From Scilla litardierei (lineage: Eukaryota; Streptophyta; Magnoliopsida; Asparagales; Asparagaceae): 64,000 nucleotides of DNA. The position numbers and the translations under genes were made by a program. This document shows positions 49,331 to 59,149 of this stretch, piece by piece (position 1 is the first letter of the stretch; the number at the start of each line of letters is the position of its first letter). The notes under the pieces are model-generated. The model did not search any database. It was not told the origin of the DNA and saw only the letters and a list, made by a program, of their open reading frames with translations. Where the stretch lies: NCBI GenBank assembly GCA_030789695.1, contig CM061138.1:14890214-14954213 (forward strand). Reading direction: 5' to 3'.

Positions 49331-51081
49331 GCTGCTTCAGAATAGATCAGTTGGATCATTTATTGCACGGATTTCTTCTCTCTCTTTCATCTATCCTATA
49401 TATACTTGGAGGGGTTCTTTCCTAGTATTCAATGGCTGCCTATATTAGGTTTTAGAGAAATCAAAGAGAAGCAAATCAACTCCATTCTAAAGCTATATCT
49501 TCTCACTAGAATCTCTCCCTCACTCTTATTCCTCAAGAGCGATTCATTGATTGTGAGCCATTCAAGCCAAGTGCTTTGAATCCAAGTCACCAACTCCTCC
49601 CTATCCATCTATTGCTGTCCATCTCGGTGGAGCTAGGGTTTGGTGCTTGCTTCTTCCTCAAAATCCATTCTTGCCCTAATTTGGTAAGTATACTCAAGGC
49701 ATAGGATTTTGTGGTAAGTGTTCAATATTTCATTTACTTTGCTTTTGCAAGTTGTCACTCTCGGTTTGTGAGAGTTTGCTTAGTCCTAGGTTGTGGGATT
49801 AAGGTTTTGCGTGTTCCCGGGTTGTGGGATATACGGACATCGATTGTAGGTCGATTGCACTTGTGGGGTTTCCGCAAGTGTGCTAAATGAAATCTTGGGT
49901 TAGTGGTTTCTAACTCACGTATCCGGAGGGGATCCGGGTGGTTGGGACGTAGGATCACCGGGAACAAGTCGTAGAGACTTGGGTGGATCCGAACCTATTA
50001 TATCGTTTGTTTGCGATTGTCTTTTGTTCTTGTTGTTTGTAGTTATTCCGCATTGTTGTTTGTGTTTGCACAATAATTAGGAATAATACTCTTGATTATT
50101 TTAAAGTACTATTCACCCTCCCTCTAGTACTTGTGCAGTAGCTATACAGTGCACTACATATATATGGTCAAGAAGTACCTTAAGTGTCCTTGAAACACCC
50201 TTTTACCTGGCCAACTGCATGCGTCTATTTTGAGCGTTAACAGTATAGATATTAGACATGTACAGTGTAGCGCCTGCAGCGCACCACTGGACCAGAGATA
50301 TGTAGGTTCTGTGCTATCTCCAAGGGTCGATGAAAAATCCTCCATGTTAAATGTATTTGCATATGCAGGTTACAGATCATCGCGATGAATAGTATAAAAG
50401 GGACGTCCACCTCCTGAAGATCTACACAGAATACTCCAGAGTCTACATCCTTCCAATATCCCGAGAAGCTCATCACCCAAGGATCAGTTCAAGAACATAC
50501 AAATCCAGGTCCTGAAGTACCTCGCAGACAATGACGATTGAGACGTGGAGCTGTCTACCAAGTTCGCAGCGCTCCTTTAGTTTTAGCTACTGCATTATAT
50601 GAGTGAAATTTATATAGATGAGGGAAGTTTATACTTTACATTTGCTTTTGGAATGTTGTAGATGAGATGGATGTATAGAGGCATAGGAGATTAATGTATA
50701 GATACATAGGATATCTGCAAGCCTGAAGCTTGATCAGATAAGGGGAGTCAATTGTAGAGTTGTACTCTTTTCTTTGGCTATTGGTTTTTTCCACAGGGTT
50801 TTCCATAGTCAAGGTTTTAACGAGGCAACCACATTGACTCTGGATCCAGAAGTATCCACCCCTCGACACATCACCAAATCAAGGGAAGTTATGGAGTGCT
50901 GTACTCTTTTCCCTCCGCTATTGGTTTTTCCCACATGGTTTTCCATAGCTAAGGGTTTTTAACGAGTCAGTTTTCCCTGACTTGGATCTAAAAGTATCCA
51001 CCCTTTAAGATACTCAGTTGTACTAATGAATCATTCAGTATTCATAAAGTCGAGTATACCACGTTGGTTGGATAGGGGAAG

Positions 51082-51210
51082 TGTTATGAATAGGACACAT
51101 TGGGCCTATTGGGTATCCACCCACATGAGTAACCAATATGAATACTATATAAAGGAGGCTGGGGGTTTCCTAGCCTCAACCTTCTCCAAACCTGTTTCTA
51201 CTTCACAACA
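51082..51210 (+). repeat. Family X LTR D (outer 3' LTR)
   Basis: 129 bp, TGTTATGAATAGGACAC...ACTTCACAACA, preceded by ATAGGGGAAG and followed by the TTTTG duplication that pairs with the left end of LTR A. Confidence 0.9.
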
Positions 51211-51553
51211 TTTTGCAAGTAAATTTAGTTGGAAATTGTTATGTAAGAAGTAATTGTGATGCACATATTAGTTTTTTGTGTTTAAATGTGTTGCGACAGT
51301 AGATAAACTGGGAGTGAGACCCAAGATTTAAAAGTTATTTTATTTTTAATTATGTTATCTAAACCATAATTAACCAATAATAACTGATTAAAATGTTATA
51401 TTAATCATAGTTAATGTTATAAGCATATTACTAAATTTCGGTTAACCTCAATTATTCCTACAACTTTAATTTAATCCTAGTTTCAAATTAAATATTTTTT
51501 AATAAAAAATACATGGGATAAACAGTGAAACCTATTTTGTTGTTCACCCGATA
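51211..51553. other. No gene or element recognised
   Basis: AT-rich spacer between the family X insertion and the inverted solo LTR. Confidence 0.5.
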
Positions 51554-54170
51554 TGTCACGACCCGCTTCCCTAAAATGGAGGCGAGACGTGAAAAGGTCC
51601 GCACGAGAGTGGAGCTGTGAAGCCCCAAACCCGATAAGCGTCCACAATACATAAACAGGTCCCTGTAACCACAACAGAATAACAATAATAACACAAGGCG
51701 AGACTGAAATAAAATTTCACATCTCACAAATTGTCCAACATCAACAAAAGTCCAACATCCAGAAAAGCCACCAGGCTAAAAGAAAAGAGTCCAAGGCCCA
51801 GAACAAGGCCAACAAAAGAATACGACATAACAAAGTATAGGTGCTACGCACCGATAACAAACAACTGTTTAACAGAAGTAAAACACAACGAAGACACTAG
51901 GACTGGTCCCCAGTGTCCACGTACTCCCCGTCAAACACAAGCTCGGGCTCGGCGTCAGCAAACACCTCGTCCTCAACGAGGTACTCGGGCTTAGGATCTA
52001 ACATGTGTCACCCAAAAGAGTAAAGGGGCACATGTCAGCAAGTCTAAAAAGACTTGGGCAAGGAAACTGAAAGTAAGGCAACTAGCAACCTAGCAGTTTA
52101 GTATGCATGACATGGCAGTTATAACATGAGTGCACAATTTAAAACATGGCAAGACGATTTGTACAAGAGAACAATCATCGGGACAAGACAAGACAAGACA
52201 AGAGTAGCCACGCTACTATCAATCTCAATCAATTCACATTTTGAAGGTGTTTAGGCCCTTCGCTGAAGGGCATAGCATTTCAGACCGTTCGGCACTAAAC
52301 ACATTTCACGTTTCACGGTTGTTTTGTAGATGTTTACGCCCTTCGCTGAATGGCATAGCATTTCAGACCGATCGGCACTAAACACATTTCACGTTTCACG
52401 GTTGTTTTGTAGATGTTTACGCCCTTCGCTGAATGGCATAGCATTTCAGACCGATCGGCACTAAACACTACCCCACCCCAAAGAGTTTACGCCTTACAAC
52501 TGCAGTTGTTGATCAAACAGACTCCCAGTTGAATGGCCGCTTAACCCTCACCCCCTATACCCACACGTAATGGAGCCTAGGGTCCCCGCACATGGAACTC
52601 AGCTAATGAGCCTGGGGTTGCCCCGCACAATGAGCTCGCATTCCTATTTCACAATTCAATATCGAGCGTTGGGGTTTCCAACTCATTATGCCCGCTTCTG
52701 GTCACGAGCCAGGAAACACACAATTCGGGCATTGGCTATCAACCAACACATGGCCCGCTTCTGGAACACGAGCCAGGAACACAAGCAATGTAGCAAAGCT
52801 ACGCAATCACTGAAATACATGAAGGATGCAATGACATGACAATTAACTTGCGTACCGATAATGGAAAGTAAACGTGACATGATAGTTGTGCAACATGCTA
52901 AATGTCGGAATTAGCTTCGTTGTCAAGCTAATTCCCCAATTTGCGCCTAGGCGAGTATCATTTCGTCGCCTAGTCTCTTTTACGCCTACAACAAGAAAAT
53001 GGCCTAAAACATGGCCTAAACCCTAAGTGGCAAGTTTCACTTGCCTAGCACCGGGGATGACGACTACTTCGTCACACGGATGCTATCTACGGGGGAAATC
53101 GCTGTTTAGGGGGAAACAAACACCAAACACATGAAATTAATTAGGGTTTCACCAAAATTATCAATAAGTTATGAAAACAACGGTAGAACGATTTCTTACC
53201 GAGAGAAGGCGGAAGAAACACTCCGGGGAACCCTAGGATCAGATCTGGAAAAGATTGGAGAATTTTGGGGAAACTAGGGTTTTGGGGGATTTGGGGATTT
53301 GATGGATTTGAGTGAGATTTTGGGGAAGATGAGAGGTAGATAGAGTAGATGGATGGTTTGGATGATGGATTTAGGGCTTGGAATGAAGAAATGGAGCTTG
53401 GAGGAAGATGGGGGCTGAAGGGGGAAGATTTTAGGGTTTTGGGTCGTGTTGGAGAAGAAGAAGTCGTTTGGGAGGGGTATTTATAGGTTGGGCTGGCGGC
53501 TGCCCAGAAATTAGGGTTTTAACACTGGTTAGTCGGTCAAAGAGCAACCACTGACCGACTAGTTTGGCAACTAGTCGGTCGGTTGACCAACGCAGACCGA
53601 CTAAGTGCAAAAGTAACTCCTGAACGAAAATAGGATTCTAGAGTTAGTCGGTCCATGAACAAGTACTGACCGACTAGTTTGGCATCTAGTCGGTCGATGA
53701 ACGTTCTTAGACCGACTAAGAGTAAACAGTAACTGATACAAAAATAATATGATGAGTTAGTCGGTTCAAGAAGCATTGCTGACCGACTAGTTTGCAACCT
53801 AGTCGGTCAACCAACGTTCTTAGACCGACTAACGATAAACAGTAACTCCTGAGAAATTTAGAAAGCTAACTAGTCGGTCCAAGAAGGATTGCCGACCGAC
53901 TGGATCGTCATCTAGTCGGTCGGTGGCCCTTCTTACACCGGCTAATGAGCACCAAAAGTACCGATACGGAGCGTGGGGCCCCGGGATCGATTCCTAAGAC
54001 TCCTAGGCTTGATCTAACAGTTAGACACGACCGTTATGAAGTCCGTCACGAATGACTTACTTCGAAATCGACGATCCTACGGAAGAAGCGAGAAAATACG
54101 ACGAATCGATCGAAAATGAAATTGAAAATCCACCAAAACATATATTATATTATATTAAATTCATCAGTCC
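51554..54170 (-). mobile_element. Inverted solo LTR of the young Gypsy element's family
   Basis: Reads TGTCACGACCCGCTTCCC from the left, the reverse complement of the LTR 3' end at 40640, and follows the LTR in reverse with clear divergence. CGATA lies on both sides (51549-51553 and 54171-54175), a likely target duplication, though the far terminus does not end cleanly in CA. It carries its own ~83-bp tandem repeat (about 52245-52468, 2.7 units) and the AGTCGGTC cassette array at 53526-53943. No internal region, hence a solo LTR. Confidence 0.8.
53526..53943. repeat. AGTCGGTC/GACCGACT cassette array in the inverted solo LTR
   Basis: About 3.7 units of ~115 bp, each with two inverted word pairs and an AAACAGTAACT linker (the complement of the AGTTACTGTTT linker in the other arrays). 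The inverted word pairs survive although linkers have diverged. Confidence 0.88.
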
Positions 54171-54338
54171 CGATATAAAAACGCCGAATGAATAATCGAT
54201 TGTGGCGTTTTTTCTCGTCATCAATTAGATCGACGAGTATGCCAATAGAGCAGTGGGTAATGACAAGATGTTGGTCGGATTGAGTCAAAGTTTGAGATTG
54301 GGCAACTTCACACTAGGATTGTGAATTCAGGTCAACAC

Positions 54339-55882
54339 TGTTAAGTATTGGATCACTCGATTTGGTTTTGACGAAGATCGAACATAATTAATTGTGACTA
54401 ACTCCTTTTGTAGCTAGTTAAAATAATGTCGAATATAGATTAAAGAAATATCAAAACGACACTGGAGTTATCCGAAGACGTGAGGAAATCAAGAGATGGA
54501 CTCAAGGAATCTAATATGATGTGAAGAGGATTAATTTGTAAATTTTCATATTATTTATTTCATTTTGATATTAGAATTTTAGGCCTTGAATTTACTTACT
54601 AGAAGCACTTTCATGTCATGCAAAACACTTTAGAACTTTCATTAATTGATCCCATATGGTTAGGAATTCGGTCAGCTCAAATTTGAGCCTGCAGCACAGG
54701 ATCAGATGTCTAGTGTATGTCCATCAAACGACTTGTGTTTGTCCATTAGATGTCTGGCGTGCCTGTTTGACTTAGGTCTATAAACCCTACCATGACAGAC
54801 GACTTGATAGGTTGTTAGACGCATGTTAGATGAGCTCCGTCCATCTGATTGAGTGCTAGCCTTTCTCCTCTGTTGGCCTCTTGCGCCAAACATCTGTATG
54901 CTTCCAAATAAACAGATGAACAGCGAGATATACACCTGGATATTGAGCTTCAGACACATGTGAAATTCCCGCAGAATTTCCAAAGAGTTGCATTTTTGAC
55001 CCCGCTAGTTCGATCGCCTATTGTATACGGGACAAACATCTGAACAGTCAGCCAGACATATGGCAACCATTCATCGGACGCCTGCTTATCTAGTCCTTAG
55101 CCTGCATTTATTGCTTTATCAGTATAGTGCACCAGACATCCGGTGACTAAAAAATCTACCCGTTACAGCCCGTTACAACCTTTATTGCTGTAGATTTCTT
55201 AGGTGTTTTGGTGGGATTTTTAGTGCACTATAAATATGGCATGCTAGCATTCAATTCAGACTTAACCCATTAACGCTCATTCATGTGCATTCAAAACTCA
55301 CTCAAGCTCTCACCTTCTCACTTGACCTCAAGCTCCAAAGCTCATATCTACAAGCATTGATTGCTTCACTTCTTTGGACAAGTAGTAAGTGCTCCATATC
55401 TCTCTCTAATTAGAGCACATCACACATACTCCATTGACTCACTTCTAATTATTTATATTCCAAGCATAGGAATTGTGTTTTCTTTCATATTGAGTATTTT
55501 AATTTCATTCTCTTTCTATTTAAGAAGATACGTTCGGGGTGTGAGAGTGGATTATTCATGGGTTGTGTGAATAAGGATATCGTGTATTGAATTTAGTCTT
55601 ACCGGAATTTGATAAGAGGGTTTATTGGTGGATACGAATCTCTAGTGGGATTTACTAGAGGGTTGCTAGGGTAGGATTCCAGGGAGTCTGGAATCGACTC
55701 GGGGAATCCGAACCATGGTACATATCTTGTTTATGATGCATTTTCTGTGCAGTTATCTCCATTTATTTTATTTTGCGCTCTTAGTTGCTTGAGATGTTCA
55801 TTAGGCATAAATTCATTTTAATTATCACAAAAACACCATTCGCCCACATCTAGTATTTTTTCTCATAGTGGCAGGTCCTACA
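54339..55882 (+). repeat. SIRE-type Copia 5' LTR
   Basis: 1544 bp, TGTTAAGTATTGG...GGCAGGTCCTACA. TGGTATCAGATCGAGA follows from 55885, a Met-tRNA primer binding site. Repeated words related to CAGACATCTG/AGATGTCTGG occupy about 54705-55145. No 3' LTR was found downstream, so the element is truncated. Confidence 0.8.
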
Positions 55883-55950
55883 ATTGGTATCAGATCGAGA
55901 TATAAACTATGATAACCAACCACAACAACGACCACGATTGTGCATCTTCT

Positions 55951-56530
55951 ATGGCTGAAGGCCAATCGACTGTTCGACCCCCACTCTTCAATGGTTCGAA
56001 CCATTGATATTGGAAATATCAGATGATGATCTTCCACAAAAGTATATCATTTTGAAGGACAGTGAAGAAGGAGTACGTAGACCATACCGAACCGAACTTA
56101 TCCAGATAGACTTAGGAGCAAATGGTTGTGTCGGTGAACAATCCAACGCTGATGAATTGCATCATATGCGCATTGGATGCCACGAAGTTTAACAAAATCT
56201 CCATGTGCAAGACAGCACAACGAATATGTAACAATCTCATAGTGACACATAAAGGAACATCGAATGTAAAAACGTCTAAACTTCATGTTTATGTTCAACG
56301 TTTCGAGATGTTCCAATTGCATGAAAAGGAGAATGTCTAGAGCATGTATGATATGTTCACCAACAATGTGAACGATTTGGAAGCCCTTAGGAAAGTACAT
56401 ACCCAATAGAAAAATGTGGGAAAGTTAATCATGGACGTGACTCCGGAGTGGGTGAAGAAAACCATGGCCATAGAGGAACACAATGATATGTCTACATACA
56501 CAGTGGAGAACTTCATTGGCAACCTCACTA
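55951..56530 (+). pseudogene. SIRE-type Copia Gag remnant
   Basis: Starts MAEGQSTVRPPLFNGSN, the usual beginning of SIRE/UBN2-type Gag, 66 bp after the primer binding site. Frameshifts and stops follow. Recognisable later pieces are ISMCKTAQRICNNLIVTHKGT (about 56200-56260), KLHVYVQRFEMF (about 56280) and VTPEWVKKTMAIEEHNDMS (about 56440-56495). No Pol follows, and the sequence dissolves into short repeats (CCGGTAAC..GCACGGT, 56528-56610). Confidence 0.82.
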
Positions 56531-56610
56531 CCGGTAACAGGCACGGTCGATGACATCCGGTAACATGCACGTTCGACGACGACCGGTAACGAGCACGGTA
56601 AATGACGACA

Positions 56611-57465
56611 GGTACATGTTGTTCCAACATGATACTCCGACAAGGTATTTTAATAGAGTATTCCAACATGATACTCCAGATAGTATGCAATGGGTAATAA
56701 CGTAATTGAAACATAAAACAATTAACATGAGCAGGTGTTATGTCGTTTTAAACATGTACATTATGGATTTCAAATGTCTAACATAACAACATGGCATATG
56801 TATCAAAGGCAACAACAGGTTGAACATGTGGTTGCATGTAAAGGGTCGAAATGACTGTAATCAATGTTCACATTAGATGATAATTGAAATTCTAGTTTGA
56901 TCCACACAAACACGGCCAGTCAGGTTTGGCTAATCAGGTCTATATCCCCGTATGGTGATCCAGACTTGGACACAAACGATCATTGACACCGACTCGTGGA
57001 CCAATATTAAGAATGACGATTATCAACGTTTGCTCCATCTATATAGTTATGGGTTACACACTTGAGTAGTTCATTATTTAATTAGGTATATACGTTGCCA
57101 ATGTCATGTGTTCAAGACAATAATCGTTCTAAGACTATATGTGATATCATAAGTTTAGTTTCCTATTTAAATAGGTCTATACGTCTGCAATGTCGTATGT
57201 CCAAGATAGTCATCTCTATGATATGTTCATGCGTTATTTTATGGTTAATGCTAGTACACTTGTTTAAACTTCTAAAACTAGAATTAGAGTGGTTTACATG
57301 TTTCGTGGTCGTCGTAGGAAGACGAGTCTGGCGCTAAAGCTATTTGGGAGGTTCGTGCATGCAAAAAGGTACCTTGTTCTCTATCTACTTTCTCTCTCAA
57401 AGATCAAAACACAAAATTGTGTTTCTCTTCTTTGTAACTCACGCACGCGATCTCTAGGGGCCGAC

Positions 57466-57467
<2 letters not shown>
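56611..57467. other. No gene recognised
   Basis: Decayed sequence downstream of the SIRE Gag remnant, with short direct repeats (e.g. TTCCAACATGATACTCC twice near 56620 and 56660). No open frame of note. Confidence 0.45.
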
Positions 57468-57499
<32 letters not shown>

Positions 57500-57930
57500 C
57501 TCTCCGGCGACGTCCGGGGGGGATGGTCGCAGGCGAAGGGGAGTTCGGGGCAGCGCACCGGTCGGCGGCGGGCAGCGTGCGTGCGGTGGCGAATGAGCTC
57601 GGTAGGCTTGGGATGTTTCGCTACGTCGAATCTTCTCGGATGTGCGACGAATGGCGACGGGCTGTGGGGTTCTTGTCGGGAGTCTCGAGCGAACCGGGGA
57701 GGCGTAGGGGCCTCAGTTCTTGGCTCGGAGGTGCCCATGACGAAGGATGGGCACTGGGAGAGGTGGATGGAGTTGGGGCTTTCTGTGGAGTTGTCGTGGG
57801 TTTTCGTGGTGGTTTTGGTGGCCATGGAGGCAAGGAGGCTCGTGACGAAGCTCGACAGAAGAGGGAGAGTGTTGTGGTGGCCCTGGTGTGCTTGAGGACG
57901 AGGGGAAACAGATTATCATCCTAGTTAAAG
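57468..57930. other. G-homopolymer and GC-rich stretch without a recognised gene
   Basis: About 32 consecutive G (57468-57499), followed by ~430 bp of GC-rich sequence open in several frames on both strands (e.g. plus 57289-57924, minus 57454-57825). Multi-frame openness is what GC-rich sequence gives by chance. None of the translations contains a domain I recognise. The homopolymer may be an assembly artefact. Confidence 0.5.
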
Positions 57931-58118
57931 AGTTGATGAAGTATAATAGTATGGACGTGGGTGTGTGCAACAGAGTGTGAAGGGGGCTTGGGGTTTTATA
58001 ATGCGAAAATGTTATGATTCAATGAATGATTCAATGAATCAGCCACAATGAATTAAATAATCTGGTGGGAATTTAGCTAAGATTAGAGAAATAAAACCCA
58101 AAGAAACCCAAAGAAGGG

Positions 58119-58676
58119 GCTGTTTCTGTGGGTTGCTTTGCTGCGAGAAAGCGAAATTTTACTGCCAAATCAGCAAAGCAACCCAAAAAGCAATGCCAAG
58201 TCAGCAAAACAACCCAAAAAGCAAAGCCCCCTGTTCCAAACGAAAAAAGCAACCTAAAAGCAAAGCAACAGGTCGACGTGGAGAAGAGCAACGCGGCTAT
58301 GCACAATCCCCGCATTTTGCGGGGATTACAAATGAAATTCGCCGAGTAGCCGGCGGTCAGCCAATCACGAGCAGCCAGCGGGCGCGCAGTTTTGCTTTTG
58401 TGCTATTCGCACAATTTTTTTCTTTGTTTGTGTTTTTAAATTAAGTTTTATATTTAAATATATTAGTTTATTAATATTTCTCTCATTTTCAACTTTGCTC
58501 ATCCAACAATCCGAATCACATTTTAAACCGAAGAAACACACTACTTTAGTGTGGGACCCACAAACAAATCCCAAACCCACTTTTCCTCCAAAAGAAACAC
58601 AAAACTCTACTTGTCTTTCCTCAAAATTTACTATTTATAACAGTAAATCCCAACCTAAAGCAACCCAAAGAAACAT
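58119..58676. mobile_element. Possible MITE upstream of RNR1
   Basis: The left end GTTTCTGTGGGTTGCTTT (58131 onwards) and right end AAAGCAACCCAAAGAAAC (to about 58675) are inverted repeats with one mismatch, ~540 bp apart. Further copies of AAGCAACCCAAAAAGCAA lie just inside the left end. No clear target duplication or transposase was seen, so the class is open. If real, it sits within 0.5 kb of the RNR1 start codon. Confidence 0.4.
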
Positions 58677-58894
58677 TCATAAAACAGATGCATTATACGG
58701 AACACTTTCGGCTTTGTTTTGCCAAATAATCAGAAGATAAATACATTTATTTTATTGGGCTTGAGCAGGTCCGACCCAATTCCGCTCAAAATGGGGCTTG
58801 GGCCTTGGAGCAGTGATGGTCTCCATCCACGCACTTTTGCACTAAAAAAGAGAGGGAAGCGACTACAAAATTCATCTTCCCCAAAAATTCGCGC

Positions 58895-58975
58895 GCGCCA
58901 AATTCGAAGAGATTCCCCCGCTCCATCCACGCCCCACGCCGTTTCGGTGGGTCCGCTCCTCCATTGCCGCCAAAA
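58895..58975. promoter_or_regulatory. E2F-type sites upstream of RNR1
   Basis: GCGCCAAA at 58895-58902 is the complement of TTTGGCGC, a perfect match to the plant E2F consensus TTTSSCGC. GCCGCCAAAA at 58966-58975 (complement TTTTGGCGGC) is a weaker second match. They lie about 250 and 175 bp before the RNR1 ATG. E2F control of RNR genes at G1/S is established in plants; use of these sites is inference. Confidence 0.6.
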
Positions 58976-59149
58976 TTTCAAACACCGAAAACTTCTCAAA
59001 GAAGCACGCGGCTCTCAAAACCCTAGATACCTATCCACTCTCGTCGTCTCCATTTATACTCCTTCATCCCTTCTCTCATCGCCCATCATCTGTTTGACGG
59101 AAGTCCCCAATCACGGAAGAAAGCCCTAATTTAGCTCCAAACTGCAAAG

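Larger units (their letters stand above)
36885..50158 (+). mobile_element. SIRE-type (Copia) solo LTR, split by a Gypsy element
   Basis: TGTTGAGTATTG (36885) to GTGCACTACA (50158), flanked by TATAT (36880-36884 and 50159-50163). Removing one repeat restores the sequence seen at 32531 in the inner family X copy, which proves the insertion. Without the Gypsy element (37394-48927 plus one TSD) it is ~1.73 kb with no internal region, hence a solo LTR. Its start resembles the SIRE-type LTR at 54339 (TTTGGTTTTGA.GA.GA), and its end has the TATTCACCCTCCCTCTAG block common in SIRE LTRs (from memory). It carries a ~115-bp cassette array (37263-37393 and 48936-49330). Confidence 0.82.
24858..51210 (+). 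mobile_element. Family X LTR retroelement, outer copy (non-coding, split by nested insertions)
   Basis: Outer LTRs at 24858-24985 and 51082-51210 are flanked by a perfect 5-bp duplication TTTTG (24853-24857 and 51211-51215), so everything between is one insertion plus later nested ones. Its own internal sequence is 24986-27121, 33594-36879 and 50164-51081. After the 5' LTR comes CGTTATCAGCACGATCACG, a leader familiar from some plant Copia elements. Before the 3' LTR are a polypurine tract (ATAGGGGAAG) and two copies of a Copia-like 3' motif (TACTCTTTTC...AACGAGGCA). No gag or pol can be read in any frame. The interior is rich in short stem-loops, many with the loop CTGAA. Confidence 0.85.

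Noticed and set aside
53537..53797. 86-codon minus-strand frame
   Set aside because: Produced by the AGTCGGTC cassette repeats of the inverted solo LTR.
57289..57924. 211-codon open frame on the plus strand
   Set aside because: Contains a poly-Gly run from a G homopolymer, the opposite strand is open too (57454-57825), and no domain is recognisable.
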